Below are positions 18,501-26,656 of a DNA stretch of 64,000 nt, piece after piece. The notes under the pieces were generated by a model. That model was not told the origin of the DNA and did not search any database. It saw only the letters and a program-made list of their open reading frames with translations. Origin of the DNA: Jiangella asiatica. GTDB taxonomy: Bacteria; Actinomycetota; Actinomycetes; Jiangellales; Jiangellaceae. Position 1 is the stretch's first letter, and each line of letters starts with the position of its first letter. The stretch lies in NCBI RefSeq assembly GCF_004349065.1, contig NZ_SMKZ01000001.1, forward strand, positions 124,001 to 188,000. Direction: 5' to 3'. Both the position numbers and the translations under genes were made by a program.

Positions 18501-19327
18501 CCTTCGGCTACCGGCAGGTCGGCGACGAGGAACCCTGGATCCAGGCGCTGGCCGAGCCGCGCTCCGTCCGGGCCCGCTCGGGCGAGGAGATCACGTTCGA
18601 CGTCACCGTGTGGGGTCAGGCGGCCGACGGGGTCGACGGAACGGTGGCCGCACGGCTGCCGGCCGGCTGGTCGGCCGAGCCGGTGCCGTTCACGGTGCCC
18701 ACCGAGGGCGAACCGGCCAGCGTCACCGTCCCTGTCACCGTGCGGGTGGCGCCCGACGCGCCGACGGCGGACGTGCCGCTGGCCTTCACGGCCACCGGCC
18801 CGGACGGGCTGACGTCCAGCCGGACCGTCACGGTCTCGGTCGCGAACCTCCTCTACGACTTCGACGACGGCACCACCCAGGGCTGGCAGGGCGGACCGGG
18901 CGTCGTGAGCGTCCGCGCCGTGCCGAGCACGGCCAACGGCCCCGGCGTGCCGTACGCCGGCAGCCACCTGCTGGAGTTCGACGGCGGCCCGATGATCGGC
19001 GCGGACCCGCGCACCATCTCGGTGGAGCCGGCCGAACCACTCGACCTGTCCGCCGCGTCGACGGTGTATGCCCACGTCAACAGCTGGGGAGCGTGGCCGC
19101 TGACCCCGGACAGCTACGAGGTCACCGTCACCCTGCACAGCGGCACCGAGAGCATCTCCGCGACCACGGAGTACGAGGCCAACGTCTGGAACCGGGCCAC
19201 GGTCGACGTCTCGGGCTGGGAGCACCGCGACGAGGTGACCCGCATCGACGTCACCTACGTCGTGAACGTCGACGGCGAGAACTACCGCCTCTACTTCGAC
19301 CTGGACTCAGTCGGTTACGACACGTGA
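15569..19327 (+). CDS. Secreted multidomain glycosidase-like protein
   Basis: 1252 aa. An Arg/His-rich start plus a hydrophobic stretch (LLSALVAAGAVLATLAG) ending near residue 43 is a Sec or Tat-like signal. Apparent domains are a beta-sandwich (50-330); an (alpha/alpha) barrel-like region (340-760) with GSTWGHDYGDQVSGYALGVA, STGEFNGYTTVLLYDALTRW and GNQDALYLPVNAAVLKTDI; a beta domain resembling DUF4082 (about 830-990); an NEW3-like domain (about 1000-1090); and a C-terminal carbohydrate-binding-like beta-sandwich. The layout recalls clan GH-L/GH-M or GH78/GH63-type inverting enzymes, but I cannot name a GH family. It starts an operon with a CUT1 importer and a GH127-like enzyme, so it probably releases the imported glycan fragment. 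Confidence 0.75.
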   Translation: MTPGTHRPHRRPGHTTSSRRLLSALVAAGAVLATLAGTTPVGAATTSGPATATAAASTAGWSVEQDEGAGTVTMCGERYCAVLDVDGGAVVRSLTVDGHEQLDHARGLHSSLTADGGEVTSLELAADPEVAVDGATVEVRFTTELAAESWTFAVSADALDFTLRRTYAADTSLIEQGTPALTFADGAVEQIRWPGDGGNFPVGGHLVDSYQESWLAGGDNLDTNIRTSKEQVSFDLLSATTETALTVTGRTARDGVDSGRATELWRSGEDAGAVLNAAVATAAGGLRYAGPNPLGYGYQTTKDGSPVFQPVPVTAGQVDEVTLELGVADHEDYYDLGELEGVDEDALSAAVNDYARWMMQDVDKGASTEQPQLQSEVPPLEMHWIGQLLELFPEAGSIGAFQAGLEDIRDHLIEPSGRVICCYPGFGSTWGHDYGDQVSGYALGVAKAYELSGDGDWLASMEQSVDRALDHLVTRWTEPATRFVRNVKPDLSEADYDNDYWESSTGEFNGYTTVLLYDALTRWAELEREVLGDEARAGELTALADTIRTHFNRDVADGGFWSPETNTFLYGTGNQDALYLPVNAAVLKTDITDRDRMLAIVRAIEAHNAEHNHDLHPMNVRDLYVEDAIARTAGKGGENGGWYGAPDGDYYAGLPLLDDPQVLQTAVASFLLRYQADGFHGATAWDRDNPLSSTASGVWFPTTVMPAWGLYHYGYGLQPEHDRLVLAPYLTDAMSGSSVHYTWRQVPLTVTYADPLSYQISVRGELPTPVTVRWQNQTPGEEYRVLLGPGRARTVTADAAGTVEAELPAGSRGPLWARCLTCTAPETADPSGSGPAVEDYDADGAPLRSDGYDQVGMRVAVGPHPVEVTSLGRFKAEGNEDVHRVKIVDVEGRIVASAAVDLSGRPDADGFVSAALSEPVTLRPGLYYVVSSETRGGDAWHDAGGTVTAGDGVTVLGAVSGRDFAVAAEGATAFGPVTFGYRQVGDEEPWIQALAEPRSVRARSGEEITFDVTVWGQAADGVDGTVAARLPAGWSAEPVPFTVPTEGEPASVTVPVTVRVAPDAPTADVPLAFTATGPDGLTSSRTVTVSVANLLYDFDDGTTQGWQGGPGVVSVRAVPSTANGPGVPYAGSHLLEFDGGPMIGADPRTISVEPAEPLDLSAASTVYAHVNSWGAWPLTPDSYEVTVTLHSGTESISATTEYEANVWNRATVDVSGWEHRDEVTRIDVTYVVNVDGENYRLYFDLDSVGYDT

Positions 19328-19352
19328 CCGGCACCGAACGCGAGGAGCAACA

Positions 19353-20654
19353 GTGAGACTCAGACTGACGATCGCGACGCTCGGCACCGCCGGGCTGCTG
19401 GCCGCCTGCGGCGGCGGAGGTGGCGGCGACGACGGTGGCAGCGACACCGCCGCGGTGGCGGAGGTGACCGCGCCGGCCACCGGCACCATCCGGTACGAGT
19501 CCTGGACACCCACCCAGGAGACGTTCGACGCCGTCGTCGCCGGGTTCGCCGAGGAGAACCCCGACGTCGAGGTGACCAGCGCGCTCGCGCCGATCGCGGA
19601 CTACCAGACGTCGCTGCAGACCCAGCTGCGCGCCGGCGGGGGGCCGGACGTGTTCGTGGTGTCGCCGGGTGCGATGTTCAACCAGTTCCGGCAGTACATG
19701 GAGCCGCTGGACGACTACGCCGAAGCCGCCGGCGGCGACGGCTGGGCCGAGGAGTATGCGCCGGAGGCCCTCTCGCGCGGGCAGGTCGACGACGCCACGC
19801 TGGGCCTGCCGGTCGGGTACGGCGTGGCCGGCTTCCTCTGGGTGAACCGGACCGTGCTCGCGCAGGCCGGCGTCGAGGTGCCGCAGACCTACGACGACCT
19901 CGTCGCGGCGGCCGACGCCCTCGCGGCACAGGGCATCGCCCCGATCGCCCTGGGCGGCAAGGACGCCTGGCAGGTCACCGACTACTACCTGGCACTGGCC
20001 GCCGACATCGACGCCGACGCGCTCTACGCGGCCATGGAGGGCTCCGGGGAGTGGACGGCGCCGGGTCTGGTGGAGGCGTTCGAGGCCTGGAGCCAGCTGT
20101 TCGCCGACGGCGTGTTCCAGGAGGGCGCGGTCGGCGCGGCCACCTACAACGACGCGTACGACCTGTTCACGCAGGGCCAGGCCGCGTTCTTCGCCAACGG
20201 CAGCTGGAACCTGGACATGTACGCCAACTCGCTGGACCGGGTCGGCGGGTACGACATCGACGCCGTCCCGTTCCCGTTCGGCGACGACGGCGCTCCCATC
20301 ACCGGCGACGTCAGCGGCATCGTCGTGGTCAACAAGGCCAGCGAGAACAAGGGCGCGGCCTACCGGCTGGCCGAGTACCTGAGCCGCGGCGACGGCAGCC
20401 AGATCCTCATGGACACGTTCCTCGACTTCCCCGTGACCGCGCAGGCCCGCGAGCCCAGTGCATTGCCCGAGCCGGCGGCCCAGCCGCGCGCCTCGATCGT
20501 CACCATGATCGACGAGCGGCTGGCCGGCTACCGCCAGGTGCCGTCGCCGACGGTGGCCGAGGCGTTGGGGCAGGCGCTGGTGGCGGTCGCGGCCGGTTCG
20601 GCCAGCCCGGACGAGGCGGCCGGACGGGTCCAGGATGCGGCCGAGTCCGCCTGA
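19353..20654 (+). CDS. CUT1 sugar ABC transporter, substrate-binding lipoprotein
   Basis: 433 aa. The short signal peptide ends in lipobox LLAAC with Cys19, followed by a Gly/Asp linker. Family-1 binding-protein hallmarks are YESWTPTQETFDAVVAGFAE, GGGPDVFVVSPGAMF, LPVGYGVAGFLWVNRTVL and FFANGSWNLDMYA. GTG 19353 has GAGGAG upstream and lies 25 bp after the glycosidase stop. The ligand is likely the product of that secreted enzyme. The end overlaps the permease start by 20 bp. Confidence 0.92.
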   Translation: MRLRLTIATLGTAGLLAACGGGGGGDDGGSDTAAVAEVTAPATGTIRYESWTPTQETFDAVVAGFAEENPDVEVTSALAPIADYQTSLQTQLRAGGGPDVFVVSPGAMFNQFRQYMEPLDDYAEAAGGDGWAEEYAPEALSRGQVDDATLGLPVGYGVAGFLWVNRTVLAQAGVEVPQTYDDLVAAADALAAQGIAPIALGGKDAWQVTDYYLALAADIDADALYAAMEGSGEWTAPGLVEAFEAWSQLFADGVFQEGAVGAATYNDAYDLFTQGQAAFFANGSWNLDMYANSLDRVGGYDIDAVPFPFGDDGAPITGDVSGIVVVNKASENKGAAYRLAEYLSRGDGSQILMDTFLDFPVTAQAREPSALPEPAAQPRASIVTMIDERLAGYRQVPSPTVAEALGQALVAVAAGSASPDEAAGRVQDAAESA

Positions 20655-21546
20655 GCGCGCGGCCGTCGTCGAGGCGGGGTGGCGGCGCGGCGCGAAAGGA
20701 CTGCTGTACGTCGCGCCCGCCGTCCTGCTCTTCGGCGTGTTCGTCGCCTGGCCGGTCGCGAAGAACCTGCAGACCAGCTTCCTCGGCAACAGCGAGCTCG
20801 ACCCGACGCTGAGCTTCGTCGGCCTGGACAACTTCCGGTGGCTGCTCGAGACGCGGGCCAGCCGGCTCGCCTTCCGCAACGTGGTGCTGTTCGGCGTCCT
20901 CACCGTCCCGGTCCAGATGGCGCTCGGGCTGCTGCTGGCCGTGGCGCTGCGCGGGCGCGGTGCCGGCCGGGCGCTGCTGCGGACCCTGCTGTTCCTCCCC
21001 GTCGTGCTGACGCCGGTCGTCGTCGGCTATCTCTTCGCCGACCTGCTGGAGACCACGAACGGCTCGGTCAACTCCACGCTGCGCGCCATCGGCCTGGACG
21101 CACTGGCCCACCCCTGGCTCGCCGACCCGGCCACCGCGCTGCCGGTGGTCGCCGCCGTCAACGTGTGGATGTGGACCGGCTTCTCGATGGCGATCTACCA
21201 GGCCGCGATCACCGGCCTGGACGACGAGGTGCTGGAGGCCGCCGCGCTCGACGGTGCCTCGCGGTGGCAGGTGGTCCGGTACGTGGTGGCACCCCTGCTG
21301 CGCCCGGCGCACTACGCCCTGCTGATCCTCGGCGTGATCGGCACGCTCAAGGCCTTCGACCTGGTCTACGTGCTGACCGGGGGCGGGCCCGACCACGCCA
21401 GCGAGACCCCGACGACGCTGCTGTTCTCCACGCTGCTCAACGGGCGCGACGGACGGGCCGCGGCGCTGGGCACCGCGGTGTTCGTGCTGGCGTTGATCGT
21501 GACCGTGCTGCAGCTGCGGCGCTACCTGAAGGAGGACCGACGGTGA
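20635..21546 (+). CDS. CUT1 sugar ABC permease (MalF-like)
   Basis: 303 aa with six predicted membrane spans, starting KGLLYVAPAVLLFGVFVAWP. The EAA loop is EVLEAAALDGASRWQVVRYV, followed by the usual VAPLLRP, and the family motif DLVYVLTGGGPDHASET is present near the C-terminus. ATG 20635 overlaps the binding-protein gene by 20 bp and its stop overlaps the next permease by 4 bp, so the transporter genes are translationally coupled. No dedicated ATPase follows. Confidence 0.93.
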   Translation: MRPSPPERAAVVEAGWRRGAKGLLYVAPAVLLFGVFVAWPVAKNLQTSFLGNSELDPTLSFVGLDNFRWLLETRASRLAFRNVVLFGVLTVPVQMALGLLLAVALRGRGAGRALLRTLLFLPVVLTPVVVGYLFADLLETTNGSVNSTLRAIGLDALAHPWLADPATALPVVAAVNVWMWTGFSMAIYQAAITGLDDEVLEAAALDGASRWQVVRYVVAPLLRPAHYALLILGVIGTLKAFDLVYVLTGGGPDHASETPTTLLFSTLLNGRDGRAAALGTAVFVLALIVTVLQLRRYLKEDRR

Positions 21547-22313
21547 GATCCGGCCGGCTCGCCCTGCTGCTCGCGGCGGCCGTCACGGTGCTGTGGATGC
21601 TCCCGCTGGCCCAACTGGTGACGGTGTCGCTGCGCGACGGCGGCCTGGACAACTACGCGGCGGTGCTCCGGCAGCAGGGCCTCGGGCGCTACCTGCTCAA
21701 CAGCGCCGTCGTCACCGCCGTGACGGTGGTGCTGGTGCTCGCGCTGGGGTCCGTGGCGGCCTTCGCGTTCAGCAAGCTCCGCTTCCCCGGGCGCACCGCA
21801 CTGTACGTGCTCGTGCTCACCGGCCTGATGATCCCGGTGGCGGCGATCCTCGTGCCGCTGACCGAGCTCGAGACGGCGCTGGGCTGGCAGAGCACCTACC
21901 AGGGTCTGTTCATGCCGTACGCCGCCCTGTCGCTGCCGTTCGCGCTGGTGATCCTGCGCAACACTTACGACAGCCTGCCCGACGAGCTGCTCGAGGCCGC
22001 CGTCGTCGACGGTGCCGGCACCTGGCGGGCGTTCGTCCGGGTGTACCTCCCGCTGACGGCGCCGGCGCTGGTGATGGTCGGCATCTGGACGTTCCTGAAC
22101 TCCTGGAACGAGTTCCTGCTGGCGCTGATGTTCATGGTGTCGCCGGACATGCGGACGGTCACGGTGGTCCCGGCCAGCTTCCAGCTGGAGTTCTTCGTGG
22201 ACGTGCCCAAGATCTTCGCGGCCCTGGTGCTGATCCAGCTGCCGGTCGTCGTGCTCTACGGACTCATGCAACGCACCTTCGAACGCGGACTGACGGCAGG
22301 AGCGATCAAGTGA
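21543..22313 (+). CDS. CUT1 sugar ABC permease (MalG-like)
   Basis: 256 aa, short for MalG because the cytosolic N-terminal tail is nearly absent; the first span begins about residue 6 (LALLLAAAVTVLWMLPLAQL). The EAA loop is ELLEAAVVDGAGTWRAFVRV, followed by YLPLTAPALVMVG and SWNEFLLAL. GTG 21543 overlaps the upstream stop in GTGA. Its own stop overlaps the GH127-like gene in the same way. Confidence 0.92.
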   Translation: MRSGRLALLLAAAVTVLWMLPLAQLVTVSLRDGGLDNYAAVLRQQGLGRYLLNSAVVTAVTVVLVLALGSVAAFAFSKLRFPGRTALYVLVLTGLMIPVAAILVPLTELETALGWQSTYQGLFMPYAALSLPFALVILRNTYDSLPDELLEAAVVDGAGTWRAFVRVYLPLTAPALVMVGIWTFLNSWNEFLLALMFMVSPDMRTVTVVPASFQLEFFVDVPKIFAALVLIQLPVVVLYGLMQRTFERGLTAGAIK

Positions 22314-24040
22314 CACTGGCACCAGGACCGGTCTCGACCCATCTCGGTGGGCCGCTGAGCGAGCACGTCGCGGCGGCCGCGGCCCAGCTCGCCCGGTCGA
22401 CGCCGTACTCCGTCGAGCTGGTCACGCAGGACGTCGTGTGGGCGGCCGGGTCGTCGCGGCTGTTCCAGGACTACCGCGGCGACCTGTCCGGCCGCTACCT
22501 CGACGCCGTCGACGCCGCCCTGGCCATGGGCCTGGCGGTCGACCGGGACAAGGCGGCGGCCGTGCTCGCCGCGGTGCTCGGCGCGCAGCAGCCGGACGGC
22601 CTGTTCGGCCCGCCGGCGCTGTCGACCCAGGTCGATCAGGGCAGCGCGTGGGGCCACGGCCGGCTGCTCGACGGGCTGCTGTCCGCGCGGTCGTGGGCGC
22701 CGGACCGGCTGACCGGCACGCTGGAGCACGCCACCGCGCAGCTGGCCGTGGCGATCGCCGCCCGGACGACCGCGTGGGGCCGATGGGTGGGCGCCGCCGG
22801 CCGGCAGAAGTTCCGGCTGGATCCGTTCTCCGTCGTGCTGCCCCTGGCCAGGTACGCAGCGGCCGCCGGCTCCGAGCCGGCCGCGGACGCCGCCCTGGAC
22901 GCGGCACTGGCCCTGGCCGAGGCGCTGCCGGAGGACGTCGAGCGGGCCCACATGCACGGCTACCTGCTGGCCCTGCGCGGGCAGGTCGAGGTCGGGCGGC
23001 TGACCGGTGCGGATCATCTGGTGCAGGACGCGCTCGCCCGGGTCGAGGTGGTCGCCGACCGGTACCAGCTGCCGCACGGCGGCGTGCCCGAGAGCGTCTC
23101 GCTGCCGTGGGACGTCAACACCGAGGGCTGCGGCATCGCGGACTGGGTGATGCTGAACCTGCGGCTCCACGAGCTGACCGGCGAGGAGGCGCTGCTGGAC
23201 CGGGCGGTTGTGGCGGCGGTCAACGCGCTGCTGCACACCCAGCGCGCGTCCGGCCACTTCGGCTGCGAGACGCTGTCCGGTGAGAGCGGCGTGCTGGTGA
23301 GCGACTACGCGCCGGAAGCGTGGTGGTGCTGCACGTTCCACGGGCTGCGCGCGCTGCACCACCTGGCCGAGCGCGCCGTCACCGTCGACGACGACGCCGT
23401 GCGCCTGCACGTTCCCATCGCCACGACCAGGCACGACGACGACGGCGCCACGGTCGTGGAGGTGACCGGGGACTACCCGTACGACGACGTCGTCACGGTG
23501 ACGGCCGGCCGGGCGCTGCGCGCTGGCGGCCTGTGGCTGCGGGTGCCCCCGACGGCGTCCGTCGCCGAGCTGCGGGTGGACGGCGAGCCGGTGCGTGCCG
23601 ACGCCGCCGGCGGGTGGGTGCGGCTGCCGGCTCCGCCGCCGGGGAGCCGGGTGACGCTCCGCCTGCGTCAGCACGAGTGGTTCTCGGTCGCTGGCACGCC
23701 GATGGTCCCGCCGTTCGCCAACACGACGCTGCCGGCACCGGACCTCTCCGACCGGCCGGTCGCGGTGTTCCGCGGACCGCTCCTGCTGGCCGCCGGCGCC
23801 GCCGACAACGACACCGAGGACGTGCTGCGCGGCCGGTTCCTGGTGCACCCGCGCGAACAGCCGGCGCTGGCACGCGACGACGACGGCCGCGAGCTGGCGA
23901 CGGTGAGCGGCCACGACAGCTTCCACGCCTCGCTCCGGCTGGCGCCGCTGGCCGGTGCCGACCGGGCCCGCAACGACCGGGCGGTGCGGGCGTGGTTCGG
24001 CGGGCTGCGGTACGAGCGGCCGGGGCTGCACGGCCACTGA
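22310..24040 (+). CDS. GH127-like glycosidase (beta-L-arabinofuranosidase fold)
   Basis: 576 aa. An (alpha/alpha)6 barrel is followed by beta-sandwich domains, as in GH127/DUF1680. The Glu-x-Cys pair and the tandem Cys of the Zn(Cys)3 active site are present: Glu272 and Cys274 in NTEGCGIADW, Cys340 and Cys341 in WWCCTFHG. In HypBA1 the equivalents are Glu338, Cys340, Cys417 and Cys418; the spacing (C274 to C340, 66) is similar to theirs. It has no signal peptide, so it is presumably cytosolic and acts on the imported sugar. GTG 22310 overlaps the permease stop by 4 bp. It could belong to GH146 or a related DUF1680 family, so substrate remains open. Confidence 0.82.
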   Translation: MTLAPGPVSTHLGGPLSEHVAAAAAQLARSTPYSVELVTQDVVWAAGSSRLFQDYRGDLSGRYLDAVDAALAMGLAVDRDKAAAVLAAVLGAQQPDGLFGPPALSTQVDQGSAWGHGRLLDGLLSARSWAPDRLTGTLEHATAQLAVAIAARTTAWGRWVGAAGRQKFRLDPFSVVLPLARYAAAAGSEPAADAALDAALALAEALPEDVERAHMHGYLLALRGQVEVGRLTGADHLVQDALARVEVVADRYQLPHGGVPESVSLPWDVNTEGCGIADWVMLNLRLHELTGEEALLDRAVVAAVNALLHTQRASGHFGCETLSGESGVLVSDYAPEAWWCCTFHGLRALHHLAERAVTVDDDAVRLHVPIATTRHDDDGATVVEVTGDYPYDDVVTVTAGRALRAGGLWLRVPPTASVAELRVDGEPVRADAAGGWVRLPAPPPGSRVTLRLRQHEWFSVAGTPMVPPFANTTLPAPDLSDRPVAVFRGPLLLAAGAADNDTEDVLRGRFLVHPREQPALARDDDGRELATVSGHDSFHASLRLAPLAGADRARNDRAVRAWFGGLRYERPGLHGH

Positions 24041-24049
24041 CGCACCGAC

Positions 24050-24094
24050 CCCTCGCACGGGGTACGTCCCGGTCGCCGATCCCCCGTGCGAGGG
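24050..24094 (+). terminator. Strong GC-rich hairpin after the GH127 operon
   Basis: CCCTCGCACGGGG at 24050-24062 pairs perfectly with CCCCGTGCGAGGG at 24082-24094, a 13-bp stem and 19-nt loop. It lies 10 bp after the GH127-like stop and before the ubiA-like gene on the same strand. There is no T-run, as is common for actinobacterial terminators. Confidence 0.65.
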
Positions 24095-24131
24095 AGGCGG
24101 CGCGGTGGCGCCGGCCGGAAGCATCGGTGGC

Positions 24132-25049
24132 ATGGCACGCGATACGAATGTCCGGCTGTGGTCCGCGCCCCGTCAGGTCGTCGGCGACGTTCTCGCGATC
24201 GGCCGGCCGTGGTTCTGGTTCGTCTCGCTCGTGCCGTATTACCTGGGCTTCGTGCTGGCCACCCGGCGGATGCTGCCGACCGTGGAGCAGCTGCCGACGC
24301 TGGCGGTCGGCGCCGTCGTGATCGGGCCGCTGGTGTGGGTGTCCGTGCTGGCCGTGAACGACGCCAACGACCTGCGCGGCGACCTCCTCAACCCGCGCAA
24401 GGCCGGGTCGCCGCTGACCAGCGGCCGCATCTCGGCCAGGGCGGCGAGGCGGATCGCGGCCGGGTCCGGGGCGCTCGCGGTCGCCGTGGCGTTCGCGGTC
24501 GGACCGCTGTTCGCGGCCGGGACGCTCGCCGTCGTCGTCGTGGGGTGGGCCTACAGCGCCCCGCCGCTGCGGCTGAAGACGCGGCCGGGCGCCGACGTCG
24601 CGGTCAACGCGCTGGCACTCGGGACGGTGGGGCAGCTGGCCGGGTGGGCGATGGTGCGGCCGCTCGACGCCTTCCCGTGGGCGATGGCCGTGCTCGGGAC
24701 GCTGGTCGGCGCCGCGCTCTACCTGCCCACGACGCTGGCCGACCTGCGCGCTGACCGCATCAGCGGGTACACGACGGTCGCGGTCCGGCTGGGCCCGCGG
24801 CGGACGTACCTGCTGGGGCTGGCGCTGTGGACCGCGGCCGCGCTGCTGTCGCTGGTCATGGCCGCCACCGGCACCGTCCTCCCGCGCACCATGCTGCCGA
24901 TGGTGATGGTCCTGGTGCCGCTGCTGATCGTCGCGTATCACCGGCTGGTCCGTGCCGAGCAGACCTTCCGCGGCATCGTCGCCGTGGCGGTGCTGTTCCT
25001 GGTGCCCAGCGTGACGTTCGTGCTGACCTACACCGGCGTCGTCAGCTGA
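24132..25049 (+). CDS. UbiA-family membrane prenyltransferase
   Basis: 305 aa with eight or nine predicted membrane segments. The first Asp-rich motif is NDANDLRGD (the NDxxDxxxD of UbiA/MenA enzymes, binding Mg-diphosphate) and the second is DLRADRISG. It would transfer a prenyl chain to an aromatic or other acceptor in the membrane. No quinone or terpenoid gene adjoins it, so the acceptor is unknown; the SPLTSGRIS segment resembles other actinobacterial UbiA proteins. ATG 24132 follows weak RBS sequence. The 3' end overlaps the convergent aldo/keto reductase by 8 bp. Confidence 0.85.
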   Translation: MARDTNVRLWSAPRQVVGDVLAIGRPWFWFVSLVPYYLGFVLATRRMLPTVEQLPTLAVGAVVIGPLVWVSVLAVNDANDLRGDLLNPRKAGSPLTSGRISARAARRIAAGSGALAVAVAFAVGPLFAAGTLAVVVVGWAYSAPPLRLKTRPGADVAVNALALGTVGQLAGWAMVRPLDAFPWAMAVLGTLVGAALYLPTTLADLRADRISGYTTVAVRLGPRRTYLLGLALWTAAALLSLVMAATGTVLPRTMLPMVMVLVPLLIVAYHRLVRAEQTFRGIVAVAVLFLVPSVTFVLTYTGVVS

Positions 25050-26010
25050 GCCCGCGGGACAGCTCGTCGAGGCGGTCCAGCTCCTTCTCCGTCAGCCGCA
25101 GGTCCATCGCGGCCGCGCTCTCCGCGGCGTGCCGGGGCTTGGACGCGCCCGGGATCGCCACGACGGTGTCGCCGTAGAACGTGGTCAGCCAGCTCAGCGC
25201 GACCTGGCCGACGGTGGCGCCGTACGCGGTGCCGATGGCGCGCAACTCGTCGATCAGCGGGGCGGTGCGTGCGAGGGTCCTGGCGTTGAACCCGGCCAGC
25301 CGGCGGCGGATGCGGCGCATCGAGGTCAGGCGGCTGGGGTCGTCGTGGAACGCGCCGGTGAACAGGCCGGTGCGCAACGGTGACATCGCGATCAGCGTCA
25401 CGCCCAACCGGCGCGCGGCTTCCAGGACGCCCTCACGCTCGATGCCGCGCTCGACGAAGTTGATCTGGACCTGGTTCGAGGCGAGCGGCAGACCGTACTC
25501 GCGCAGCACCTGGTGGGCCCGCTCCATCTGCGCCGCGGAGAAGTTGCTCACCCCGATCGCGCCGATCTTCCCCGCCGCGCGCAGCTCGGCCATCGTGCGC
25601 ACCTGGCTGGCGATGGACGAAAAACCGCCGTGCGGCATGTGGATCTGATGGAGGTCGACGGGGTAGCCCTGCAGCGCGGCGTGCCGGGCGCCGATGGTGC
25701 GGCCGATGCTGGACGCCCGGCGCAGCAGCGGCGTCCACTTGGTGGCGATGGTGACCCGGCCCGGCTCGATGCCGTGCTCGCGCAGGGCCGTGGTCAAGGT
25801 GCGCTCGCAGTGGCCCTTGCCGTACATCTCGGCGGTGTCGAACCAGGTGATGCCACCGGCGAGGGCGGCGCGGACGATCTCGGTGGCAACCGGCTGCGTG
25901 ATGGTGGCGTAGAACCGGTCGGTGACCCCCGGGCCGCCGAACGGCAGGCAGCCCAGCCCGATCGGGGTGATCTCGAAGTCCGTGCGGCCCAGCCGTCGCG
26001 TCGTGACCAT
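25042..26010 (-). CDS. Aldo/keto reductase
   Basis: 322 aa, complete. The catalytic tetrad is visible as Asp58 and Tyr63 (FDTAEMYG), Lys91 (IATKW) and His124 (HQIHMPHG). LGVTLIAMSPLRTGLF and TVVAIPGASKPRHA near the C-terminus fit the NADP-binding region. It is a cytosolic NAD(P)H-dependent reductase of aldehydes or ketones. It diverges from a TetR regulator, its probable controller; an electrophile- or solvent-stress role is a reasonable but unproven guess. Confidence 0.9.
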   Translation of the reverse strand: MVTTRRLGRTDFEITPIGLGCLPFGGPGVTDRFYATITQPVATEIVRAALAGGITWFDTAEMYGKGHCERTLTTALREHGIEPGRVTIATKWTPLLRRASSIGRTIGARHAALQGYPVDLHQIHMPHGGFSSIASQVRTMAELRAAGKIGAIGVSNFSAAQMERAHQVLREYGLPLASNQVQINFVERGIEREGVLEAARRLGVTLIAMSPLRTGLFTGAFHDDPSRLTSMRRIRRRLAGFNARTLARTAPLIDELRAIGTAYGATVGQVALSWLTTFYGDTVVAIPGASKPRHAAESAAAMDLRLTEKELDRLDELSRGLS

Positions 26011-26030
26011 GATGACCCTCCGTCCAATGA

Positions 26031-26048
26031 TGAGACATAGCTATCTCA
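26031..26048. promoter_or_regulatory. Putative TetR operator
   Basis: TGAGACATAGCTATCTCA is an inverted repeat TGAGA-N8-TCTCA in the 85-bp gap between the divergent aldo/keto reductase and TetR starts. A further TGAGAC occurs at 26073-26078. This patch is markedly A/T-rich for the window. Confidence 0.45.
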
Positions 26049-26095
26049 ACACAAGACACGGTCATCTGACAATGAGACGTGCGTAGGATGGGCGC

Positions 26096-26656
26096 ATGGT
26101 CCGGCACCCGGCCCTGCGCGATCGCATCGCGGCGGGCATCCTCGACACCGCGGCGTCGGTGCTCGCCGAGCGCGGCGACGCGGCCAGCATGGCCGAGATC
26201 GCCCGGGCCGCCGGCGTCGGCCGGGCCACGCTGTACCGCTACTTCCCGACCCGCGAGGCTCTGCTACTCGGCCTGACCCGAGCCGCGTTCGAGGAGCTCA
26301 GCGTACGTATCGCCGACGCGTCCCTCGACACGGTGCCGCTGCGTGAGGGCGTGGCCCGGGCATCCCGCGCGTTCATCGCCGCCGGGGCCAGGTACGCCGC
26401 CGTCGTCCACGTCGGGAAAACCTACGTCGACGACCCCGCCGAGTTCGATCGCGCCGTGGCCGAGCCGGTGCGTGCCCTGCTGCGCCGCGGCGTCGCCGAC
26501 GGCGAGCTGCGCACCGATCTGCCCGCCGAGGTCCTGTTCGAGATGTTCACCGGCCTGCTCGAGCGGGGGCTGCGGCTGGTCGAGCGGGGCCAGCTGGGGG
26601 CCGAGCAAGCCGGCGCCGCCATCACGACGGTGTTCCTGGACGGCGCCTCCCGGTGA
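26096..26656 (+). CDS. TetR-family transcriptional regulator
   Basis: 186 aa. The N-terminal TetR helix-turn-helix (about 10-55) contains ILDTAASVLAERGDAASMAE, then IARAAGVGRATLYRYFPTREAL. The helical C-terminal domain binds an unknown ligand. It is divergent from the aldo/keto reductase, the standard layout for a local repressor. Its TGA is the first triplet of the hairpin at 26654. Confidence 0.93.
   Translation: MVRHPALRDRIAAGILDTAASVLAERGDAASMAEIARAAGVGRATLYRYFPTREALLLGLTRAAFEELSVRIADASLDTVPLREGVARASRAFIAAGARYAAVVHVGKTYVDDPAEFDRAVAEPVRALLRRGVADGELRTDLPAEVLFEMFTGLLERGLRLVERGQLGAEQAGAAITTVFLDGASR

Noticed and set aside
15491-19225. 1244-codon open frame antisense to the secreted glycosidase-like gene
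   Set aside because: Long antisense frames are expected in DNA with GC-rich third codon positions; the translation is Gly/Arg/Val/Asp-rich without any family motif, whereas the plus-strand protein has a signal peptide and recognisable domains.
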